A stretch of DNA of 43,001 nt from Candidatus Thorarchaeota archaeon AB_25. GTDB taxonomy: Archaea > Asgardarchaeota > Thorarchaeia > Thorarchaeales > Thorarchaeaceae. How positions within the stretch are numbered: the stretch's first letter is position 1; each line of letters starts with the position of its first letter. The DNA lies in NCBI GenBank assembly GCA_001940705.1, contig MEHG01000007.1, forward strand, positions 1 through 43,001, given 5' to 3'. A program made the position numbers and the translations under genes. Shown one piece after another: positions 16,089-24,024 of the stretch. Under the pieces are notes generated by a model. That model was given only the letters and a program-made list of their open reading frames with translations. It was not told where the DNA came from and did not search any database.

Positions 16089-16107
16089 GGTGGCACCAAG
16101 TGCCACC
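16089..16107 (-). terminator. Terminator of hppA
   Basis: GGTGGCAC-CAA-GTGCCACC is a perfect 8-bp stem with a 3-base loop, 24 bases after the hppA stop codon. On the minus strand it is followed by pyrimidine-rich DNA with CTCTTTTTCTC and then a run of seven further A/T bases. It separates hppA from the WD40 gene. Confidence 0.7.
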
Positions 16108-16130
16108 ACCTTACACTAGTTGTTGTTATT

Positions 16131-18536
16131 CTATTGGACTGCTTCTGCAGGGATTTCTCTACCCATACCGAAGTCAGCTGGCTTCATGCTCTTACGAAGT
16201 GACCAGATGGTCAGCACCAAAAGCACGAAGAGTGCTGCTATTGCTGCAATAGCAATATTCGGATCTGTAGCAACATTGTTCTCAATCATGACCAGAAGTG
16301 GAGCCAAGATTAGGGCTAGCAGATTGACTACCTTGATCATTGGATTGAGTGCAGGACCAGCAGTGTCCTTGAGGGGGTCACCAACAGTGTCACCAATAAC
16401 TCCACATTTGTGACGTTCTGAACCCTTACCAGTGTTACCCAGAGGGTCACATGGTTCATCTTCAATAGCTTTCTTCGCGTTGTCGTAAGCGCCACCAGCG
16501 TTAGACATGAATACTGCTAGGAGTTGACCAGACACGATGATACCACCTAGGAATCCACCGAGAGCTCCAACTCCAAGCAGAAGTCCGACCATGATTGGTA
16601 TAGACACTGTTAGAGCAACAAGAGGGATGAGCTCCTTCTGTGCTGCAGTGGTTGAGATACCCACAGCTCGGTCATAGTCAGGATCTTTCGTGCCTTCAAG
16701 AATACCAGGTATCTTGAACTGCCTTCGAACTTCCGTCACCATTTCTCCTGCTGCTCGAGTAACTGCCTTGATGTTAACAGCTGAGAACAACCATGGAAGT
16801 GCAGCACCCAAAAGCAATCCTGAGAACACTCGAGGATCATCAAGGAATAGATGCTCCAAAGGTGGAACTAGTTTGTGCAAAGCAACAACAACAAAGCTGT
16901 CAAAGAGGCTAACTGCAGCAATTACTGCTGAAGCAATTGCGACTCCCTTAGTGATAGCCTTGGTTGTGTTACCAACTGCGTCAAGCTCAGCCATTGTCTT
17001 CATTGATTCCTCATCGAAATCGCCAGGTGAAAGTTCACCAATTCCAGCTGCGTTGTCGGAGATTGGACCAAAAGCATCCATAGCTACATTGTTACCAGTG
17101 TGTGAAAGCATTCCGATACCAATCAGGGCAATTCCATAGAGTGTCCAGAGAGTGCCTTCAATACCAACTACGAAGAGAGGTGCCATAAAGGGTGTGAATA
17201 GGAACCATGCTATTCCGAAAGTTGTCACAATAACAAGCACAGATGCCACTGCAGACTCAAATCCGGCGACAAGACCAGAGAGAATCATTGTTGCAGTACC
17301 AGTATCTGTTGCTTTAACAATCTCCTGAACGGGAGGCTTCTTGAGTGAAGTGAAGTAGCTCGTAAGGGGATTGAATGAAACGGCAAGCAATACACCTGTG
17401 GCAATAAGTATTCCAAAGCGAAGGTCTCCAACATAGACCCAAGACAGAATCATCGATAGGATAATTGTGAAGACACTTGAGGCTTCATAAGAAAGGAACA
17501 TCGCTTTCTCTGCATAGACTGCACTCTTCTTCAATAGCCTTGGCCAGACTGGAACCATGACGGTACCAATCATTGATGAAATTACACCAATAGCTCTTAC
17601 AAAGAGTGGGAATACAACGACTGCAAGTGCGCCACCAGCAAGAAGCGGGTAGACTCCAGCATCTGTCTCAAGATAAAGTACAATTGCAAGAATCAATGAT
17701 GAAACGATAGTGACTTCGTATGATTCGAAGATATCTGCCGCCATTCCAGCGCAGTCTCCGACATTGTCACCTACAAGATCAGCAATCACTGCTGCATTCC
17801 TGGGATCATCTTCAGGGAGTCCTTGTTCAACTTTCCCTACCAAATCTGCACCAACATCTGCTGCCTTAGTGTAGATGCCACCGCCAACTCTCATGAAGAG
17901 GGCTAGGAGTGTGCCTCCAAGACCAAATCCAAGGAGTGCATCGGGGGCCGCTAAGCCGTAGATGATGAATATCATTGTTCCACCAAGCAAACCAAGACCG
18001 TCAGTCAGCATTCCAGTGAATGTGCCTCCACGGTAGGAGATGGTTAGTGCTCGGTTGTATCTGTTTTCGCCTTCACGTGTAGCCTGAGCAACCCTGATGT
18101 TGGATTCAACAGCGATACGCATACCGAGTTGTCCCACAATCAATGAAAAGCTTGCACCAAGAACAAAAGCTATTGATCGACCAATTCCAACAGTGATTCT
18201 AGCATTTTCTATATCTGCTGGAGTCGTACCAAATAATTCCAAGGTACCTGCTTCTGGTGTTGTAATGTATACAGTGAAGAATAGAAGGAATGATAATACG
18301 ATAAGAATTGGTATAATGGATTTTAACTGCCTATCAAGATATGACAAGGCACCTTCACGAATTCCATTCCAGACCTTCTGCATCTGTTCTGTCCCTTTAT
18401 CTTGGGCAAGAACACCTTTCCTCAACCACCAGGCATACACGAGACTTACGAATGCCGCTGCTACAACAGTCAAAATCAGAATTTGTTCTAGCAACGACAT
18501 GTCTTGTAGAAATGTCTCGAATAATTGCATCTTCAA
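16131..18536 (-). CDS. hppA: Membrane-bound proton-translocating pyrophosphatase, K+-independent type
   Basis: 801 residues with about 16 membrane helices. It couples hydrolysis of pyrophosphate to ion pumping across the cytoplasmic membrane. The substrate-binding signature is intact: DVGADLVGKVEQGLPEDDPR and then DLVGDNVGDCAGMAADIFES (about residues 222-265). The C-terminal acidic motifs (SNAGGAYDNAKK, then GDTVGDPLKDTAGPALNP) are also intact. The potassium-dependence position reads GNTTKA with Lys526; in this family Lys here marks potassium-independent, usually H+-pumping enzymes, while Ala marks potassium-dependent ones. ATG at 18536. The leader is about 150 bases and carries a stem-loop. 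Length is slightly above the typical 670-770. Confidence 0.95.
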   Translation of the reverse strand: MKMQLFETFLQDMSLLEQILILTVVAAAFVSLVYAWWLRKGVLAQDKGTEQMQKVWNGIREGALSYLDRQLKSIIPILIVLSFLLFFTVYITTPEAGTLELFGTTPADIENARITVGIGRSIAFVLGASFSLIVGQLGMRIAVESNIRVAQATREGENRYNRALTISYRGGTFTGMLTDGLGLLGGTMIFIIYGLAAPDALLGFGLGGTLLALFMRVGGGIYTKAADVGADLVGKVEQGLPEDDPRNAAVIADLVGDNVGDCAGMAADIFESYEVTIVSSLILAIVLYLETDAGVYPLLAGGALAVVVFPLFVRAIGVISSMIGTVMVPVWPRLLKKSAVYAEKAMFLSYEASSVFTIILSMILSWVYVGDLRFGILIATGVLLAVSFNPLTSYFTSLKKPPVQEIVKATDTGTATMILSGLVAGFESAVASVLVIVTTFGIAWFLFTPFMAPLFVVGIEGTLWTLYGIALIGIGMLSHTGNNVAMDAFGPISDNAAGIGELSPGDFDEESMKTMAELDAVGNTTKAITKGVAIASAVIAAVSLFDSFVVVALHKLVPPLEHLFLDDPRVFSGLLLGAALPWLFSAVNIKAVTRAAGEMVTEVRRQFKIPGILEGTKDPDYDRAVGISTTAAQKELIPLVALTVSIPIMVGLLLGVGALGGFLGGIIVSGQLLAVFMSNAGGAYDNAKKAIEDEPCDPLGNTGKGSERHKCGVIGDTVGDPLKDTAGPALNPMIKVVNLLALILAPLLVMIENNVATDPNIAIAAIAALFVLLVLTIWSLRKSMKPADFGMGREIPAEAVQ

Positions 18537-18622
18537 TTCACCACTTCAAGGGTCTTCAGCACCTCGAGTATCGAGACTGGCTGAGATAGTACTCATTCTG
18601 AATCCCTTGACGTTTCGATTTC

Positions 18623-18656
18623 CGCAAAGTTGGTGCCCTTTAAGGGTTCCTTTGCG
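18623..18656 (-). promoter_or_regulatory. Two-tier stem-loop in the hppA leader
   Basis: CGCAAAG (18623-18629) pairs with CTTTGCG (18650-18656). Inside, CCCTT (18636-18640) pairs with AAGGG (18642-18646). If transcription starts from the TATA element at 18705, this structure lies about 30-60 bases into the leader and about 90 bases ahead of the start codon. It could be a regulatory RNA element or a DNA operator. Confidence 0.35.
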
Positions 18657-18704
18657 ACAGAATTTGGGCAAATCATTAGTTAAGGTTCTCTTCGGATATC
18701 ATCC

Positions 18705-18714
18705 AATTTATAGA
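18705..18714 (-). promoter_or_regulatory. TATA element for hppA
   Basis: On the minus strand TCTATAAATT is a good archaeal TATA box. Initiation would fall near 18680-18685. It lies only about 20 bases beyond the 3' end of the tRNA gene. Confidence 0.5.
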
Positions 18715-18732
18715 ATTAGCAGAAAGAGATAA

Positions 18733-18809
18733 TGGTGGACCGAGCGAGATTTGAACTCGCGACCTTCTGGATGCAAACCAGACGATCTGCCAGGCTGATC
18801 TATCGGCCC
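18733..18809 (-). tRNA. tRNA-Ala (anticodon UGC), CCA encoded
   Basis: The minus strand folds into a full cloverleaf. The acceptor stem GGGCCGA/TCGGTCC has the G3-U70 wobble that marks tRNA-Ala. The D arm is GATC ... GATC. The anticodon stem TCTGG/CCAGA has loop TTTGCAT, giving anticodon TGC. The T arm is GCGAG-TTCAAAT-CTCGC. The discriminator is A, followed by genomic CCA. There is no intron. A TATA-like TTAAAAC lies about 30 bases upstream (near 18842). The gene sits between the ZPR1 gene and hppA on the same strand. Confidence 0.97.
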
Positions 18810-18860
18810 ACGTATATCGAGAGGGTTTTCGGATGATTGTTTTAACCCTTACGCTCTCAA

Positions 18861-19469
18861 CTATTTCTGAGCAGTATAGTCCTCTCGGATTGTATCGATC
18901 CAGAACGGTGCACCCTTCAACTGCGAAGCTTCCTTGATGCTGAGTTCTTCATACTTGACCTGAGACATGTCATCGGTGATGATACCACTCACACCCGCAG
19001 GATCTTCAATCACTAGGGTGAACGGAAAATCACCTTCAATTGCCCGATTCATTTGTTCAAGAATCTCAGCACCTTTAGCTTTCTCTTCAGGTTTCTCAGC
19101 AAAACCGATAGCGGTTTCTACAACAGACATTGTCCGCTGAAGGACTCCCTCTACATTGGTGATGAAGGACTCAGCTGTTGGACCTGGTTCAACATCAATC
19201 CCAAACTCAAGGAATCGAAACGTACCAGAACCTGAACGAACAACGCGTGCACGAAGAAGAGCCGGGTTATCAACATGAAGTGTGAAGCGCGCGGGCTTCC
19301 TCTGTTCTGCAGAGAACACATCACTGTGGCTGAAGTTGCATGATGGACATTCCATTGAGAACATAGCGAGTTCGTTAAAGAAAGGAATGCTATAGAGCAT
19401 GGAACGCACTAGCAGATTTGCCTCATTGCAAGAGGGGCAAACGATGCCAGGCGCTTCCTTCTCAGACAT
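18861..19469 (-). CDS. ZPR1-type zinc-finger protein
   Basis: About 202 residues from ATG 19469 (MSEKEAPGIVCPSC). A TTG three codons upstream (19478) is the alternative start. The single four-cysteine finger is CPSC near residue 12 and CPSC near 42 (FSMECPSCNFSHSDV), the pattern of the ZPR1 N-terminal zinc finger. The beta-rich ZPR1 core follows (ESFITNVEGVLQR, FTLVIEDPAGVSGI). Eukaryotic ZPR1 has two such modules and binds elongation factor eEF1A; the archaeal form has one and is taken to play a related role, though this is poorly tested. It lies 51 bases upstream of the tRNA-Ala gene on the same strand. Confidence 0.88.
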   Translation of the reverse strand: MSEKEAPGIVCPSCNEANLLVRSMLYSIPFFNELAMFSMECPSCNFSHSDVFSAEQRKPARFTLHVDNPALLRARVVRSGSGTFRFLEFGIDVEPGPTAESFITNVEGVLQRTMSVVETAIGFAEKPEEKAKGAEILEQMNRAIEGDFPFTLVIEDPAGVSGIITDDMSQVKYEELSIKEASQLKGAPFWIDTIREDYTAQK

Positions 19470-19660
19470 GTCAATCAACTCTGTTGGCGTGTATCATCCT
19501 ATAAGGGTGACCTTGTGGACCAGTAGTACTTCTTTGAATACATCCCTAGAAGGCTCAAAAGCATCTAGGTTTCATTGAACATGCGCACGCCAAGACTTAG
19601 GTCTAGGGCGAAAGAGGATAGGATTAGAGTCTTCCATCAAGAGATTGAGGTACACCTTCC

Positions 19661-20854
19661 ATGGATATCAACAGTCTGTATATCATTAAGCGAGATACAG
19701 GGGTGTGCATATATCATAAGGACTTCACAGAATCGGGATTTGATCCACAGCTTCTATCTTCATTTCTTGTTGCTATGACTTCGTTCTTCGATGAAGCAAC
19801 TCGATCACTAACCTCACAAGCACGAGCGTTTGAGGGTTCTAATTACAAGATTGTTGTAGAGTTCGGTGACTGGACGCTGGGGGCCATTTCAACTAAGGAG
19901 GACACGGAAGGTATCAGAATCAAACTGAGGAGAATGATTGAACGGTTTGAGGAACAGTTCAATGTTTTGAGATGGGTTGATATCGACTTAGCAGTTCAAA
20001 CACGTTTCGAACAGAACGTCATAGATGAGTTTGTCAGATACCTAATAACCCCGGAAACAGTCATAACTGTACGTGCAGAGTGGCAACACTATACGAACAG
20101 ACCTGATGTCATGTCGTTTTTACGGATTATACCATCGATTTGTTCAGTTAGGGATGCCGCTGAATTTCTCGAAGTTCCCGTAGAAGTCGCATTGAACCTT
20201 GCTGCAGAAGCGCTTTGGGAGAACGCAATCACCGTATATAATCCAGTCAAACCCGACGATATCTATCAGGCCACATCCTTAACAGGACAAGATGTTGGGG
20301 ATGAAGAATTATCTCCAGAAACTGCCAGGACATTGACTGAACTTGACGGTGAAACTCCGGTTTCAATTGCCGCTGAAAGGGTGCGAACCTCAGATATGAA
20401 GAGGTTCCTCAATGATGTAGCGATTCTAGAGAAGAGGAAAATGATAGAACTCGTTACTCCTGCGCATGCAATCGCAGTGCGATATACATCTGTTTTACAA
20501 TCTCTTCTCAAAGGATGCTCCAAAATTGTAGGACTCAATGCTATGAGGAAAGTGTTCTTTGTTTCTAGGGAGGAGCTTGTTGAGATGTATCCATGGATGG
20601 CATATGTAACTTTGGAGGAGGGTATAGACATCGAGATGCGGAGCTCCCTTACTGCGGCGACCATCAGAGGAACAATCAGCCCCGACATTCTGAATGATGG
20701 GTTCAGAGTTCTAATACAGTTCATCACCAGAAGAGTAAAAGACTTGACTGGTGCGCAACCGATTAACAAGATTATCGCTATTACCCGGGATGAAATTCGA
20801 CAACAGTATCCTAGCACAGTTTTTGAGATTGAATGGGAATCACTTGCTGTGTGA
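19661..20854 (+). CDS. Longin-like domain protein with winged-helix-like region
   Basis: 397 residues. The first ~105 residues have the strand-helix pattern of longin/roadblock-type domains found widely in Asgard archaea: SLYIIKRDTGVCIYHKDF, a helix SSFLVAMTSFFDEA, strands YKIVVEFGDWTLGAIS, and a long helix IRIKLRRMIERFEEQF. Two HTH-like segments follow (SICSVRDAAEFLEVPVEVAL near 168; TPVSIAAERVRTSDMKRFL near 233), then a C-terminal domain with no recognised family. Longin domains in eukaryotes occur in trafficking and GTPase-regulating proteins; the role here is unknown. GAGGT about 11 bases upstream supports ATG 19661. The downstream membrane protein gene starts shortly after and may be coexpressed. 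Confidence 0.6.
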   Translation: MDINSLYIIKRDTGVCIYHKDFTESGFDPQLLSSFLVAMTSFFDEATRSLTSQARAFEGSNYKIVVEFGDWTLGAISTKEDTEGIRIKLRRMIERFEEQFNVLRWVDIDLAVQTRFEQNVIDEFVRYLITPETVITVRAEWQHYTNRPDVMSFLRIIPSICSVRDAAEFLEVPVEVALNLAAEALWENAITVYNPVKPDDIYQATSLTGQDVGDEELSPETARTLTELDGETPVSIAAERVRTSDMKRFLNDVAILEKRKMIELVTPAHAIAVRYTSVLQSLLKGCSKIVGLNAMRKVFFVSREELVEMYPWMAYVTLEEGIDIEMRSSLTAATIRGTISPDILNDGFRVLIQFITRRVKDLTGAQPINKIIAITRDEIRQQYPSTVFEIEWESLAV

Positions 20855-20934
20855 GGAGAGTTATCACATCAACACAACATACAAATCTGGATTTCAAATC
20901 CCTAGAGCAGCGGAGAGTTAGGAGCAGGAACCTA

Positions 20935-21738
20935 GTGTCACAATCTGGATGGAAATATGCAGCCATTATCATTTTCACTGGATTTGTAATTCTGATGGTT
21001 GCCGAGGTTCTTTACTTCACAGGAATGAGTACAGTTCTCAGTGCAATGACTACTGCTCTTAGTCCATTCATTGCTCTTTTTCTGGGAATATTAGGACTGA
21101 ATTTCTTTGGAAGAGAATCCTTAGTGAAAGAGGATCGATTTCATGCAATGAATGTCTGGATGGCTCTTGGACTTGTTGTCTTCAGTCTGGCAGAGATAAC
21201 TGGATTCTTGATTCGAATAACTGAGAGCTCAACTGAGATTTTCTTTACTATAGGGCTGGTCCAGATGCCTGCTTTATTGCTATGGGGGGTCGGTGTGATT
21301 GGATATCTTAGGTCATCAAACTCTGCACTTGGAGTCTTTACAGGAAACAGAATAGGTTCAATTCTATTCATCGTCACAGCAATATCTAGTCTAGCTCTAG
21401 TAGTTATCTTGATTTTGATTAACCCGAGTCAGAACCTTCTGGCCACTTTTGTATCCGTGCCAATGATTGTTGGGCTTGGAGTTATCTTATGCGTCCTTGG
21501 CGGCATCATTTGGATTCTGAGAGAAGGATTGATTGCTAGACCTTTGATTCTGATGTTCCTAGGTGTACTCATGCTTCTAATCAGGAGCTTGTTTTGGGGC
21601 ATTGTCACTTATTCTCCAGGATCTCCATTCGACTATGTCACAGCTATTGAAGGGTATATCCTGGTGGGAGCTTCTCTCGCAGCTGCGAGTAGACTTGATG
21701 ACGTGTATATGACTAGAGATGAAGAAGAGGTCGAATGA
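20935..21738 (+). CDS. Polytopic membrane protein of unknown function
   Basis: GTG at 20935 is preceded by AGGAG at about ten bases and gives 267 residues. The open frame extends back to 20833, overlapping the longin gene, but its upstream part is polar and lacks a ribosome site. There are seven or eight hydrophobic helices, starting WKYAAIIIFTGFVILMVAE, and a charged cytoplasmic-looking C-terminus (DDVYMTRDEEEVE). No transport or enzyme motif is recognised. The layout of similar-length helices with short loops resembles sensor-type 7-8 TM domains, but this is a weak guess. It ends three bases from the convergent ABC exporter gene. Confidence 0.55.
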   Translation: MSQSGWKYAAIIIFTGFVILMVAEVLYFTGMSTVLSAMTTALSPFIALFLGILGLNFFGRESLVKEDRFHAMNVWMALGLVVFSLAEITGFLIRITESSTEIFFTIGLVQMPALLLWGVGVIGYLRSSNSALGVFTGNRIGSILFIVTAISSLALVVILILINPSQNLLATFVSVPMIVGLGVILCVLGGIIWILREGLIARPLILMFLGVLMLLIRSLFWGIVTYSPGSPFDYVTAIEGYILVGASLAAASRLDDVYMTRDEEEVE

Positions 21739-21741
21739 CAA

Positions 21742-24024
21742 TCAGTCTTCTGACTCTTCGTCTTCTGCTATACGTCTAGCAATCATCTCACGGACATTAG
21801 GTGGTAATGAAGCGGGATCAGCCTTGTACTGCTCCTTCAACTTTTCAATCATCTCGGGAGTAGGTCTCCCAGACCCGATTGGTCCACCATGACCGATTGT
21901 TTCTTGCTTCCCAACTTTCTTTTTCTTATCATCGTTCATTTCTTCAGCCTCAATCATTTTCTCTATCATTTCGCGCATTGGAGGAGGTATCGAATCCGGA
22001 TCGGACTTGTACCTCTCCTTAATTTTCTCAATCATCTCAGGGGTAGGTCTCATTCCACCCATGCCACCGCCCATTCCACCGTGGCCCATTCCTGTACCCA
22101 TTCCACCACCCATTCCCATCATCATCATACCAGGACCAGATGGTGTGGGGGTCTCTTCTGCTACACCATGTTTTTCGACCTCAGACTTGGCCACCTCTGC
22201 GACCTCCTCTGTGATCTCTTCGATTCCTTGATGTACATAGTAGGTGTCATAGAGCGACTTGAAGACACCATTAAGTGCAAGTAGTTCTTCATGAGTTCCT
22301 TGTTCGACCAAGTCTCCATGATCAAACACAAAGACACGGGAAGCATTTGCAATGGTTGTCAATCGATGTGCGATTACGATAGTTGTCCTGTTTGAGAACA
22401 ACCGCTCTTGGGCATCCTGAACCAAGGACTCGCTATAAGCATCCAAACGGCTTGTTGCTTCATCCAAGATGAGAATCTTTGGATCAGCCAGCATTGTTCG
22501 TGCAATCGTTATCATCTGTCGTTGACCTGCACTCAGGTTCTTTCCACTCTCGATAATTTTCGTATCGTATCCATCAGCAAGAACTTCGATGAACTCATTC
22601 GCACCGATAATCTTACAGATTTCGTAGATCTCTTCGTCAGTTGCTTCAGGACGACCATAACGAATATTCTCAAAGATACTGTCATCAAAGAGATAGGGTT
22701 CCTGAGGAATCAAAGACATTGAATCGTGTAATGATTGCTGAGTCACTAGTCGAATATCCTGTCCGCCTATGAATATTCCACCCTCTGTAGGGTCATAAAA
22801 CCGATTGACCAACGCTGCGATAGTCGTCTTGCCTGCGCCTGTGTGGCCAACAATAGCAACCATTTCACCAGGTTCAATTGAGAAGTTCACACCATTCAGT
22901 ACAGGTGTGTCTTCCACATATTCGAATGTCACATCCTGGAAGTGGATACCATCACTATTATCTTCAAGGGGCATTGCGTCCACAGCATCTGCAATCGCAG
23001 GTTTAGATTCAAGAACATCCATCACACGGTCCATTGCAGCCATTGAGGATTGAACTTGAGTTGACATCATACTAAGTCCTAACAGTGGCCACAGAAACCT
23101 ACTAATTAGAAGAATTCCAAGAAATAGATCACCAATGGTGAGTGCGGGCAGGGTGCCAACAACTAGACCACCTGCAACGAAGAGCATTGTCGCAAGTGCA
23201 AGCTGACCAATTGTACGTACAAGTGGCTGCATTGCACTCATCAAAATCATGAATCTGAAGCCATGATGGTATGATTTCTGATTAAGCTCCATCATATCTT
23301 TTGCAAGTTCTTTTTCTCGGTTGAAGGCCTTGGCAACATGAATGCCACTAAGGTTCTCAGCTATTTGTCCTGAAACAGCACCTGATGCTCTGCGTGAAGC
23401 AAGCATGATCCTTTGGCCCACAGTTCCAAAGAGGACTGTGATAAAGGCTACACCTGGCAGAATTACGAGTGTTGTCAGTGCAAGGGTGGGACCAACCCAC
23501 AAGAGCAGGAGAAAAGTTGACACCAACATTAACACTTGACTTGAGAAGTCGATTATCACTTGAACTCCAGTTCCCAGTTCAACAGTATCTGATGTTACTC
23601 GTGATGTTACATTTCCACTTTGTTCTCCCTTGTGATATGATAGGTCAGCTCCCAGCAGTTTGGTGTAGATATCTTCCTGGATGTTCTGAACAAACCCTGC
23701 TTGGGCACCTGCGAGAATCCACGTGTTGATGCTACTGAGTATCCAAGAGGTCACCTTAAAGATAACATAGAGACTGGTCAAGAAGATTGCGGTTCCAATA
23801 ACTGGATTAGCCACCAGAATTGAATCTATTGCATATTTTAACACTAGAGGGTCAAAGAGAGAAACTATTGTTGCTGCAAGGGATAGAACAGCCCCTATTG
23901 CGACAATCCGTTTGAATCGTCCAAGGTAATGTATCATCTTACCAAGTAGAACTCTAATAGGACGACTCCGTTTTGGTCTCTGACCAGCCAATGCCATTGG
24001 GCCTCGTCTACCGTGCATAGCCAT
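21742..24024 (-). CDS. ABC exporter subunit with consensus ATPase site and Met/Gly-rich tail
   Basis: 760 residues. Six membrane helices fused to an ATPase domain form a half-exporter. Walker A is GHTGAGKTT, the signature is LSAGQRQM, and Walker B is ILILDEATSRLD with the catalytic Glu. The ATPase domain ends near residue 590. The remaining tail is unusual. A Met/Gly run (about 631-658: four Met in a row, then MGGGMGTGMGHGGMGGG) is followed by two copies of a ~35-residue unit starting RPTPEMIEK (659 and 720), with a lysine-rich linker between. The ATG overlaps the stop of the upstream subunit (TAATG), with GGAGGTG as ribosome site. It pairs with that subunit as a heterodimer. Confidence 0.9.
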   Translation of the reverse strand: MAMHGRRGPMALAGQRPKRSRPIRVLLGKMIHYLGRFKRIVAIGAVLSLAATIVSLFDPLVLKYAIDSILVANPVIGTAIFLTSLYVIFKVTSWILSSINTWILAGAQAGFVQNIQEDIYTKLLGADLSYHKGEQSGNVTSRVTSDTVELGTGVQVIIDFSSQVLMLVSTFLLLLWVGPTLALTTLVILPGVAFITVLFGTVGQRIMLASRRASGAVSGQIAENLSGIHVAKAFNREKELAKDMMELNQKSYHHGFRFMILMSAMQPLVRTIGQLALATMLFVAGGLVVGTLPALTIGDLFLGILLISRFLWPLLGLSMMSTQVQSSMAAMDRVMDVLESKPAIADAVDAMPLEDNSDGIHFQDVTFEYVEDTPVLNGVNFSIEPGEMVAIVGHTGAGKTTIAALVNRFYDPTEGGIFIGGQDIRLVTQQSLHDSMSLIPQEPYLFDDSIFENIRYGRPEATDEEIYEICKIIGANEFIEVLADGYDTKIIESGKNLSAGQRQMITIARTMLADPKILILDEATSRLDAYSESLVQDAQERLFSNRTTIVIAHRLTTIANASRVFVFDHGDLVEQGTHEELLALNGVFKSLYDTYYVHQGIEEITEEVAEVAKSEVEKHGVAEETPTPSGPGMMMMGMGGGMGTGMGHGGMGGGMGGMRPTPEMIEKIKERYKSDPDSIPPPMREMIEKMIEAEEMNDDKKKKVGKQETIGHGGPIGSGRPTPEMIEKLKEQYKADPASLPPNVREMIARRIAEDEESED

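Noticed and set aside
21889-22284. His/Pro-rich plus-strand open frames opposite the exporter tail
   Set aside because: They are the reverse complement of the Met/Gly-rich tail; their odd composition is explained by the repetitive coding strand.
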